From contig NZ_WUUS01000008.1 of the NCBI RefSeq assembly GCF_009831625.1, positions 62,001 through 126,000 of the forward strand: a stretch of DNA of 64,000 bases. The letters run 5' to 3'. A model generated the notes under the pieces. It saw nothing but the letters and a program-made list of their open reading frames with translations, ran no database searches and had not been told where the DNA came from. Positions 1 through 7,116 of this stretch are shown piece after piece (positions within the stretch are counted from its first letter, which is position 1; each line of letters starts with the position of its first letter). Position numbers and translations under genes: made by a program. The stretch comes from Halobaculum saliterrae (GTDB taxonomy: Archaea; Halobacteriota; Halobacteria; Halobacteriales; Haloferacaceae).

Positions 1-507
1 GCACAGCTCGACGAACCGGTCGAGCGCCCGGGCGCTCGTCTCGGCGTCCGTCGACGTGATCTCCGGGAACAGGTCGACGTACTCGTGTCCGAGCCAGCCG
101 TTCGTGGTCTCGGTGCCGATCCCGGCGACGACCCCCACGAGGTTCACCCCGGCGACGCGGTCGGTCCCGCGGACGGCGAGGTAGTCGAGCGCCACGAGCG
201 ACCCGTAGGACCACCCGACGAGGACGAACGAGTCGAGGCCGAGCGCGTCGGCGACGGCGTCAACGTCGTCGGCCCACGCCTCCGGGTCGTCGTACCCGTC
301 GCGCGGCTTCCCCGAGTCGCCGTGGCCGCGCAGGTCCATCGCGACGAGGCGGTGGTCGTCGGCAAGTCCGGACCGGAACTGCTCGCGCCACGAGCGGTGA
401 CACTGCAGGTAGCCGTGGAGGAACAGGACCGGCGGCCCGTCCCGCGGTCCCGCCTCGGCGACGTGGATGTCCGGTTCGCCCGATCGCGCGACCGTCTGTG
501 AGCGCAT
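1..507 (-). CDS. Alpha/beta hydrolase, 3' end cut by window edge
   Basis: An alpha/beta-hydrolase-fold enzyme of unknown substrate, probably cytoplasmic. The 169 visible residues begin at an ATG (507) and carry the oxyanion region LFLHGY, the strand-4 segment MDLRGHGDS, and the nucleophile elbow GWSYGS, whose Ser is the expected catalytic residue. The catalytic Asp and His lie beyond the edge. The long antisense and shifted frames over this stretch are GC-driven shadows. The gene diverges from the ring-cleaving-dioxygenase-like gene at 643, with a palindrome between them. In Bacillus, hydrolase and dioxygenase genes of this kind are co-regulated in quinone/aromatic stress (mhq genes), so the pairing hints at a similar role, which is inference. 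The family call is secure; the substrate is not. Confidence 0.85.
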   Translation of the reverse strand, partial: MRSQTVARSGEPDIHVAEAGPRDGPPVLFLHGYLQCHRSWREQFRSGLADDHRLVAMDLRGHGDSGKPRDGYDDPEAWADDVDAVADALGLDSFVLVGWSYGSLVALDYLAVRGTDRVAGVNLVGVVAGIGTETTNGWLGHEYVDLFPEITSTDAETSARALDRFVELC

Positions 508-602
508 CGTGGATCCGTCTCCGTCCCGTGCCGTGAGTGTTCCCCCGGATCGACGACCGCCGCGTCGACCGGCCGGGCGTCCCTTGTGATGTCGGATCGA
601 GC

Positions 603-619
603 TTCTGCTGTCAGCAGAA
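603..619. promoter_or_regulatory. Perfect 17-bp palindrome, candidate operator
   Basis: The sequence TTCTGCTGTCAGCAGAA has two perfect 8-bp arms around one central T. It lies between two divergent genes, 24 bp upstream of the ATG at 643 and 96 bp from the ATG at 507. That spacing would place it over the TATA/BRE zone of the dioxygenase gene if its mRNA is leaderless. It has the form of a binding site for a dimeric winged-helix regulator. No regulator gene is adjacent. Confidence 0.45.
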
Positions 620-642
620 CTATGTCTGTCCGGGGCCCTGTG

Positions 643-1614
643 ATGGTAGACCACACCATGCCGAAAGTAGACGGGATCCACCACGTGACGGCGTTCTGTG
701 ACGAACCGCAGGTGAACTACGACTTCTTCACGAACGTCCTCGGGCTACGGTTCGTCAAGCGGACCGTCCGATTCGACGTTCCCGAGAAGATCTATCACCT
801 GTACTACGGCGACGAGATGGGAACCCCCGGGACCATCATCACCTACTTCCCGATGACGAACATGCCGATGGAGGACGGAATGGTCGGGAAGGGGATGATG
901 CGCTCGGTCGGGCTGACGATCCCCGAGGGGTCGATCGGGTACTGGCAGGACCGGTTCGACGACCACGGCGTCGAGTACACGATGGACGAGCGATTCGCGG
1001 AGACGGCGATCCAGTTCGAGGACCCCGACGGCCTCCCCTACGAACTCGTCACCGGCGAGTCCGACATCGAGCCGTGGACCGAGGGCAGCGACGTGCCCGC
1101 CGAGCACGCGATCCGCGGGATGCACGACGTGACGATCCACTCGTCGGACCCGGCGGGGACGATGGACGTCCTCGAGGTGATGGGCTGGGACCGCATCGGC
1201 GAGGCGACCCACCCACAGGCCGGGGACCGCGTTCGGTACAAGGCGCCGGAGGGGGCACCCTGCGGCGACCTCGTGGACGTGTTGATCCGGCCGAACGCGC
1301 CGGACGGGGTGATGGGCGTCGGGACGTTCCTCCACGTCGCCTTCCGGGTGAAGAACAACTGGGAGCAGGACGAGGTCAGCGACGCCCTGCGCGAGAACGG
1401 CTACTGGACCACCTCCCGGAAGGACCGCGACTACTTCCAGTCGCGGTACATCACCGAGCCCGGCGGAGCCGTCTTCGAGTACGCGACGATGGACCGCGGG
1501 TTCGACTACGACCAGGACCCCGACGCCTTCGGCGAGGAGATGCGGGTTCCGGACTGGCTGGACGTGGACGTCGAGCGGATCGAGGAGATACTGCCGCCGC
1601 TCGAAACGAACTGA
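643..1614 (+). CDS. VOC-family protein, ring-cleaving dioxygenase-like
   Basis: A two-module vicinal-oxygen-chelate (glyoxalase/extradiol dioxygenase) protein of about 323 residues. It opens with a VOC beta-alpha signature (DGIHHVTAFCD) and has a second module beginning IRGMHDVTIHSSD. Candidate metal ligands are the His of each module start, the His of FLHVAFR, and the Glu of GAVFEYAT near the C-terminus. The layout resembles MhqO/MhqA-type ring-cleaving dioxygenases acting on hydroquinones or catechols. Start choice is between ATG 643 (MVDHTMPK) and ATG 658 (MPKVDGIHH); the upstream in-frame ATGs at 586 and 622 overlap the palindrome region. It diverges from a hydrolase gene, as in aromatic detoxification pairs. 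The substrate is not determinable here. Confidence 0.8.
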   Translation: MVDHTMPKVDGIHHVTAFCDEPQVNYDFFTNVLGLRFVKRTVRFDVPEKIYHLYYGDEMGTPGTIITYFPMTNMPMEDGMVGKGMMRSVGLTIPEGSIGYWQDRFDDHGVEYTMDERFAETAIQFEDPDGLPYELVTGESDIEPWTEGSDVPAEHAIRGMHDVTIHSSDPAGTMDVLEVMGWDRIGEATHPQAGDRVRYKAPEGAPCGDLVDVLIRPNAPDGVMGVGTFLHVAFRVKNNWEQDEVSDALRENGYWTTSRKDRDYFQSRYITEPGGAVFEYATMDRGFDYDQDPDAFGEEMRVPDWLDVDVERIEEILPPLETN

Positions 1615-1705
1615 CCGGGCGCACGCGAGCACAACCCGGCGACCGTGCCGCGCCGGGGCGGATCGCACCGACACCGTTTTTCCCGAGCGCCCGTCCCCTC
1701 CGGTA

Positions 1706-4537
1706 GTGAACGTTCGCGGTCCGCTCCTGGAGGTCGGCGAGGTCAGAGAGGTGAGCACGCGCTACGGCGAGCGCGACCTCGTGGAGTTGACGGTCCGGCC
1801 CGACGGCGGGGCCCGCGAGGGCGAGAGGAGCGAGCCCTCGACGCGGACGGGGAGCGGAGCGACCCGTGAGCACGCCGACCCCGTCACCGTCACCCTCTGG
1901 GGGAAGTGGACCCACACCGCGGAGCACGCCGAGGAGGGCATGGAACTGCTCGTCACCGACGCCGAGCGCGACGACTACGGCGACCGCGAGGGGTACACCA
2001 CCTCCTCGGAGTCGTACGTCGTGCTCGAACCGGACTTCCTCGTCGACGTGACCGACGTCCGGTCGTGGGTGCAGTGCCCGCGGATGTACTACCTGAACAA
2101 GCTCTCTGGGATCCCGCTGAACTACCCCGTCGTGAAGGGGACGGTCGTCCACGAGGTGTTCGGCGACCTCCTCAGGGGGGTGAATCTCGAGGAATCGATC
2201 GACGACCGCGTCGCGGAGGCCGGCCTCGAACTCGGGCTGCTCGGGATGGAGCGCGAGGAGGTCGCCGACGAGGTGCGGCGAAACGCCGCCGCGATCCAGG
2301 GATGGCTCAATCAGGGGACGCTCGCCACGGACGACGACACATCGGCGGGGGGCGAGAACGCGGCGGAGAGGGACGAGAGCGGGTCTGCGGACGCCGGCGA
2401 CGGCGCGAACGCCTCGCTCTCGGAGTGGGACGGCGGTCCCGACGAGTCGGAGTGGCGCTCGGAGTACACCCTCATCTCGCCGACCTTCGGCATCAAGGGT
2501 CGCGCCGACGCGCTGCGCCGCGGACAGCCCGTCGAACTGAAGACGGGCAAGAACACGAAGCGCGACCCGCGCTTTCAGGACAAGATCCAGGCCGCCTGCT
2601 ACGCCCTCCTCCTTCGCGAGCGCGGCGTCGACGTGGACACGGGAACGCTGCTGTACACGAAGAACACCGCACTCGACCGCGGAGAGGAGTCCGGCGACCT
2701 CTCGCCGGCCAAGGAGTTCTCGGTCGGGAAGGGCCTGCTGGAGTTCGTCGTCCGCCAGCGCAACGAGATCGCCGCCGCGGAGTTCGACGTGTCCGTCCCG
2801 ACGGGGTACGAGGCCGACGCGACCTGCGAGTACTGCTTCGAGCAGGACACGTGCATGGTCGTTTCGGGCCGCCTCGATCAGGAGTCGAAGGCCGGGCAGA
2901 TCGGCACGGCGCTTCCCGAGGAGGAGCGCGAGTACTTCGATCGGACCTACCGCGCCTTGGAGGAGGAGCGCCGCGAGACTCACGCCGAGTACCGAAAGCT
3001 GTGGGAACAAACCGCCGAGGAGCGCGCGGCCGACGACCGGGCGCTGATCGATCTGGTGCCCGTCTCCGAGGAGCCGATCGGCGACGGCCGCTGGCGACTC
3101 ACCGCCCGCAAGGAGACCGACGCCGTCTCGAAGCTCCGCGAGGGCGACGTGGCGCTGGCGTCCGACGGCGACCCGGCGTCGGGACACGCCGAGTTGGGGC
3201 GAATCCGGAAACTGGGTGACGAGGTCGTCGTCGAGACGGACGAACCCGTGGAGCTGCACCGCCTCGACGTGTACCCCTCCGAACTCTCCGTCTCACGCAT
3301 GCACACGGCGGTCCACGACTTCGTGCTCAAGGGCGACCCCGACCGGAAGGACGTGCTGTTCGGGCGGCGCGATCCGGCGTTCGCCGACCGCAGTTCCGCC
3401 GGGGGGCCGTACATCGACAACAACGACGCGCAGAACGCCGCCGTCGAGCGCGCGGTCGACGCGGAGGACTTCGCGCTCGTCCACGGGCCGCCGGGGACGG
3501 GCAAGACGTACACCATCGCCCGCATCGTCCGCGCGCTGGTGGAGCGGGGCGACCGGGTGCTCCTCTCGGCGTTCACGAACCGCGCGGTCGACAACGCCGT
3601 CGAGGCGCTGCGGGAGCAGGGGTTCGAGGACGTCCTGCGCGTCGGCACCGAGACGGGCGTCCGCGGCGACATGCAGGACCTCCGCCTCGTCACCCGGGGC
3701 GAGCCGAACGACCGCGCGGCGAAACTGAACTCGGCGCCGGTCGTCGCCGCGACCACCTCCTCCTGTGGCTCGCGGACGATGCGCGAACAGGAGTTCGACG
3801 TGGCGATCGTCGACGAGGCCTCCCAGCTCACCGAGCCGGGTACGCTCGCGGCGGTGAACCGCGCCGACCGGTTCGTCCTCGTGGGCGACCACGAGCAGCT
3901 CCCGCCGGTCGTGCGCGCCGAGAACCACCTCCGAGAGTCCCTGTTCCAGCGGCTCATCGAGGACCACCCCGACGCGGGCGTGATGCTCGACCGCCAGTAC
4001 CGCATGAGCCAGCGCATCCAGGCGTTCTCCTCGCGGGAGTTCTACGACGGAAAACTCCGTCCGGCGACGCCGGAAGTCGCCGGCCAGACGCTCGCGGATC
4101 TGGGCGTCGACACCGCAGACCTCCCGCCGGAACTGCGCGATTCCGTGTCGTTCGTCGATCCCAACGGGACCCGCGAGGGCAACGCGAACCCGGTGGAGGC
4201 CGACCGCGTCGCCGAGGTCGTCGACGCCTACGTCGCCGCCGGCGTCGACCCCGACGACATCGGCGTGATCGCGCCGTTCCGCGCGCAGGTCGCCGAGATC
4301 GGTCGTCGGACCGACGTGACCGTCGACACCGTCGACCGGTTCCAAGGGTCGAGCGAGGAGGTGATCGTCGTCTCGTTCGTCGCGACGGGCGACCTCTCCT
4401 CGCCCATCTTCGAGGACACTCGCCGCGTCAACGTCGCGTTGACCCGGGCGAAGAAGGCGCTGTGTCTCGTCGGCGACGCGGAGGCGCTCGCCACCGAGCC
4501 CTTCTACGAGCGGATGCTCGAGTGGGCTCGGCGGTAG
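1706..4537 (+). CDS. dna2: Dna2-like nuclease-helicase (Cas4-type nuclease plus SF1 helicase)
   Basis: A 943-residue fusion of a Cas4/RecB-type nuclease and a superfamily 1B helicase, expected to process flaps or ends in replication and repair. An N-terminal OB-like stretch (about 1-80) is followed by the nuclease, with four cysteines placed for an Fe-S cluster (C124, C374, C377, C383) and the catalytic segment VELKTGKN. A hydrophilic Asp/Glu/Ser insert near 210-245 is haloarchaea-like filler. Walker A GPPGTGKT starts at residue 594, Walker B VDEAS is near 701, and late helicase motifs include DRQYRMS and VDTVDRFQGSS. The GTG start follows a CGGTA spacer, and no better upstream start exists. 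It sits between a dioxygenase-like gene and membrane proteins, so context gives no partner. Confidence 0.92.
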   Translation: MNVRGPLLEVGEVREVSTRYGERDLVELTVRPDGGAREGERSEPSTRTGSGATREHADPVTVTLWGKWTHTAEHAEEGMELLVTDAERDDYGDREGYTTSSESYVVLEPDFLVDVTDVRSWVQCPRMYYLNKLSGIPLNYPVVKGTVVHEVFGDLLRGVNLEESIDDRVAEAGLELGLLGMEREEVADEVRRNAAAIQGWLNQGTLATDDDTSAGGENAAERDESGSADAGDGANASLSEWDGGPDESEWRSEYTLISPTFGIKGRADALRRGQPVELKTGKNTKRDPRFQDKIQAACYALLLRERGVDVDTGTLLYTKNTALDRGEESGDLSPAKEFSVGKGLLEFVVRQRNEIAAAEFDVSVPTGYEADATCEYCFEQDTCMVVSGRLDQESKAGQIGTALPEEEREYFDRTYRALEEERRETHAEYRKLWEQTAEERAADDRALIDLVPVSEEPIGDGRWRLTARKETDAVSKLREGDVALASDGDPASGHAELGRIRKLGDEVVVETDEPVELHRLDVYPSELSVSRMHTAVHDFVLKGDPDRKDVLFGRRDPAFADRSSAGGPYIDNNDAQNAAVERAVDAEDFALVHGPPGTGKTYTIARIVRALVERGDRVLLSAFTNRAVDNAVEALREQGFEDVLRVGTETGVRGDMQDLRLVTRGEPNDRAAKLNSAPVVAATTSSCGSRTMREQEFDVAIVDEASQLTEPGTLAAVNRADRFVLVGDHEQLPPVVRAENHLRESLFQRLIEDHPDAGVMLDRQYRMSQRIQAFSSREFYDGKLRPATPEVAGQTLADLGVDTADLPPELRDSVSFVDPNGTREGNANPVEADRVAEVVDAYVAAGVDPDDIGVIAPFRAQVAEIGRRTDVTVDTVDRFQGSSEEVIVVSFVATGDLSSPIFEDTRRVNVALTRAKKALCLVGDAEALATEPFYERMLEWARR

Positions 4538-4603
4538 CGTCCCGGGAGGGCGTTCGTCCGCGTGGGCTGTCGTCCGCCGGTCGTGTCCCGGACGCACGCC
4601 GCT

Positions 4604-6568
4604 TCAGCGGGCGTCGTCGCCGTCGCCGGTGTCGGCGTCGGTGCTGTCGTCGCGTTCGCCGGTGTCGGTCGTGCGTTCGTCCCGGTCGGCGCTCTCGCCG
4701 CGACGGTCCGATCCGTCCCCGGTGTCGCCGTCCCGATCGCCGTCGGAACCAGCTCCGTTCGTCGCGACGGGGTCGACCCCGCCAGTCGACTCATCGGTCC
4801 CGCTGTCGGTCGCGGAGGCGTCCTCGGCGGCGCTCGACGGCCCCTCCGACCTTCGGTGGCGACGTTCGCGCCGCGCGCGTCGCCGGGCCACGAGATCCCC
4901 GCGCAGAGCGTCGAGCAGTTGCTCGCGAACCCCGTCGGCGGCGTCGGCGTCCAGGTCGTGGGCCACCGCGTCGCCGCCGAGCAGTCCCGAGGAGGACGCG
5001 GAGTCGCCGACGACGGACGCCAGGCGCCGCCGCCGCTGGAAGACCGTCCGCGAGACGAACACCGTCTGTAGCCGGAAGTACGGCACCAGTCGGGTGTGGC
5101 GACGGAGCACGCCCGTCCGGGTGACGAACCCGTCGGAGGCGGTCGCGTGCCCGCGGTGTGTCCACGTCAGGTGTCCCGCGAGCGGCGCCAGCGCGACGCC
5201 GACAAGCGGCGCGAACGGGAGGAGCCGCGGCAGGTCGAACGCGAGCCTGTCGACGCCGACCGCGACGGCGGTCAGCGCGAGCGCCGCGATCGCGTAGCGC
5301 GCGACGTAGCGTCGACGGGCGCGGGTCGGCGGCCGTTCGACGGTGTCGACCCCGAACGCGTCGTCGGTGGGAGCCGTGTCCGTCCCGGCGTCCGCGCCCA
5401 ACTCCGCTCGGACGTCGTCGGCGAGCGCGACGACCCGCTCGCGGGTGTCGAGCGGGACCGCCGTCTCGACGCCGCCGCCGCCTCCGCCGCTCGAGCCGGG
5501 CGCGTAGCCGGCGGTGTCGACCGCCAGGCTGGCGTAGCCGAGGCGACGCATGGCGGCGTTCTCCGAGACGGTGAGCGTCTGCACCTTCGAGAGCGGGACC
5601 GTTCCGCTGTAGCGACCGAGCAGGCCGCGCTCGTATCTGAGTTCGTCGCCGACGCGCTCCAGCCGGAAGCCGTAGTAGCGGACGAACGTCAGCGCGGCGC
5701 TGACGACCCAGACGACCAGCAGGAACCCGAGGACGCCGAGCAGCCCCAGCGACACCAAGTCGCCCGGCCCCAGCGAGGGGACGTCCCCGGGCCCCACCTC
5801 GACGTCGATGATCCCGTAGCGCACGAGGAGCCGCCCGCCGTCGAACAGCAGGTCGTCGAAGAGGCTGGCGCCGACGAACGGCGCGATCACCGCGCCCGGC
5901 CGAAAGGACACCGCACACAGCGTTGCGAACCGTCGGCCAGTGAGTTCGTACAGCGTCTCCGACGCCGGTTCGGAGCGACGCGGCTCCGTCGTCGCCTCCG
6001 CGTCGCGGTCGGCGGCGACGCCGGCATCATCAGCACCCGCCGTACCGGTACCGGTTGCACTGGCACCGGTGGTGTCCGTGGTACCCTCAGCTTCGTCTCC
6101 CGGATCGCGTTCGTCCCGGTGGTCGCTCCGGCGACCGTGGCGACCCAGTTCCTCGCGGAGCCGGTCGGCTTCCTCGCGTCCGACGGCGTCGAGGGTCGCC
6201 TCCGTCGACCCCCCACCGGCCGTCTCGACGGTGACGGTCGAGAGCCCGAGCGCGCGCTGGAGGAGGCTCCGGCGCACGTCCACGTTCTGGACGCGGTGGA
6301 GCGGGATCTCCCGGTCCTGACGGGAGACGACGCCGGAGCGGACGACCAGCCGGTCCGGGAGCGTCTCGTACTCGAAGCGGTACCACCGCGCCAGCGCGAT
6401 ACCGCCCCCGAGGACGAACGCCGCGGGGATCGCCAGCGGCGCGATCGGGGCGGCGCCGTCGCCGCTCATCCCCAGAAACGCGGTGCTCGCGAACACCGCG
6501 AACAGCGCCAGTTGGCCGCCGGAGCGGAGCGCGCTCACGGCGGCCGAGGCGGGATGGAGTCTGGGCAT
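4604..6568 (-). CDS. YdbT-like membrane protein with three bPH2 domains
   Basis: A 654-residue integral membrane protein of the YdbT family. It has pairs of transmembrane segments each followed by a bacterial-PH2 (DUF304) module: the first carries the PLHRVQNVDVRR signature, the second PLSKVQTLTVSE, the third the weaker PYFRLQTVFVSR. In Bacillus, YdbS/YdbT affect resistance to antimicrobial peptides; the archaeal role is unknown. A charged Thr/Asp/Arg-rich linker and a roughly 45-residue Asp/Gly/Arg tail are low complexity. The ATG at 6568 shares its A with the TGA stop of the upstream ydbS-like gene, so the two are coupled. A longer in-frame start at 6994 would run through that gene and is rejected. 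Confidence 0.85.
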   Translation of the reverse strand: MPRLHPASAAVSALRSGGQLALFAVFASTAFLGMSGDGAAPIAPLAIPAAFVLGGGIALARWYRFEYETLPDRLVVRSGVVSRQDREIPLHRVQNVDVRRSLLQRALGLSTVTVETAGGGSTEATLDAVGREEADRLREELGRHGRRSDHRDERDPGDEAEGTTDTTGASATGTGTAGADDAGVAADRDAEATTEPRRSEPASETLYELTGRRFATLCAVSFRPGAVIAPFVGASLFDDLLFDGGRLLVRYGIIDVEVGPGDVPSLGPGDLVSLGLLGVLGFLLVVWVVSAALTFVRYYGFRLERVGDELRYERGLLGRYSGTVPLSKVQTLTVSENAAMRRLGYASLAVDTAGYAPGSSGGGGGGVETAVPLDTRERVVALADDVRAELGADAGTDTAPTDDAFGVDTVERPPTRARRRYVARYAIAALALTAVAVGVDRLAFDLPRLLPFAPLVGVALAPLAGHLTWTHRGHATASDGFVTRTGVLRRHTRLVPYFRLQTVFVSRTVFQRRRRLASVVGDSASSSGLLGGDAVAHDLDADAADGVREQLLDALRGDLVARRRARRERRHRRSEGPSSAAEDASATDSGTDESTGGVDPVATNGAGSDGDRDGDTGDGSDRRGESADRDERTTDTGERDDSTDADTGDGDDAR

Positions 6569-7026
6569 CAGACGGCGTCGAACTCCGATTCGGTCGCGAG
6601 CTCGCGCAGGCGCTCGCGGAGGTCGCTCGCCCGCGCCGGCGTCAGCCCGGGGATCGTGATGTCGGCGCCGCGGGAGCCGGCCGTGTAGACGACGACCGAG
6701 GCCAGCCCCAGCGTGCGTTCGATCGGCCCGCGCCGGGTGTCGACGTGTTGGACGCGCACGTACGGTACCGAGGTGTCGACCCGGGTGAGGACCCCGCGAA
6801 CCAGATACAGCGAGTCGTCGCGAACCTCGAAGCGCCACACCCGATAGCGCACGAACGCGGCGGCGACGCCCAGCGCGACGACGACCACCGCGACGCCCGC
6901 GGCCGCCGTGGGCGGTATCGGGGCGCCGATCCGACCGGCGACGACGCCGATCGCGAGGATCACGGCGCCGGGGACGAGCGCCCCGACGACCCACGCGAGG
7001 CGGACCCGCGAGTTGAGTGATTCCAT
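6568..7026 (-). CDS. YdbS-like PH-domain membrane protein
   Basis: A 152-residue protein with two N-terminal transmembrane helices and one bPH2 (DUF304) domain, recognised by VPYVRVQHVDTRRGPIERTLG, the same core motif as in the downstream partner. It is translationally coupled to that partner through a TGATG junction at 6568. YdbS and YdbT are usually adjacent and probably act as one membrane complex. The ATG at 7026 gives a natural N-terminus (MESLNSRVRLAW). No function beyond the family assignment can be read from the sequence. Confidence 0.85.
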   Translation of the reverse strand: MESLNSRVRLAWVVGALVPGAVILAIGVVAGRIGAPIPPTAAAGVAVVVVALGVAAAFVRYRVWRFEVRDDSLYLVRGVLTRVDTSVPYVRVQHVDTRRGPIERTLGLASVVVYTAGSRGADITIPGLTPARASDLRERLRELATESEFDAV

Positions 7027-7116
7027 ACCCGGCGTTCGGACGCCTCCGGTAAACGATGTGGGGTCGCGAGGCGGTCGACCGGGGGCCGGTGGAGCGGTCC
7101 GTCGGCGAGACGCCGG

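Noticed and set aside
1706-2900. Stand-alone cas4 gene
   Set aside because: The Cas4-like nuclease is the N-terminal part of a continuous Dna2-like protein, and no other cas gene is in the window.
1451-3259. 602-residue antisense frame over the dioxygenase and Dna2-like genes
   Set aside because: It crosses two well-supported genes on the other strand and shows shadow-like composition with no motif.
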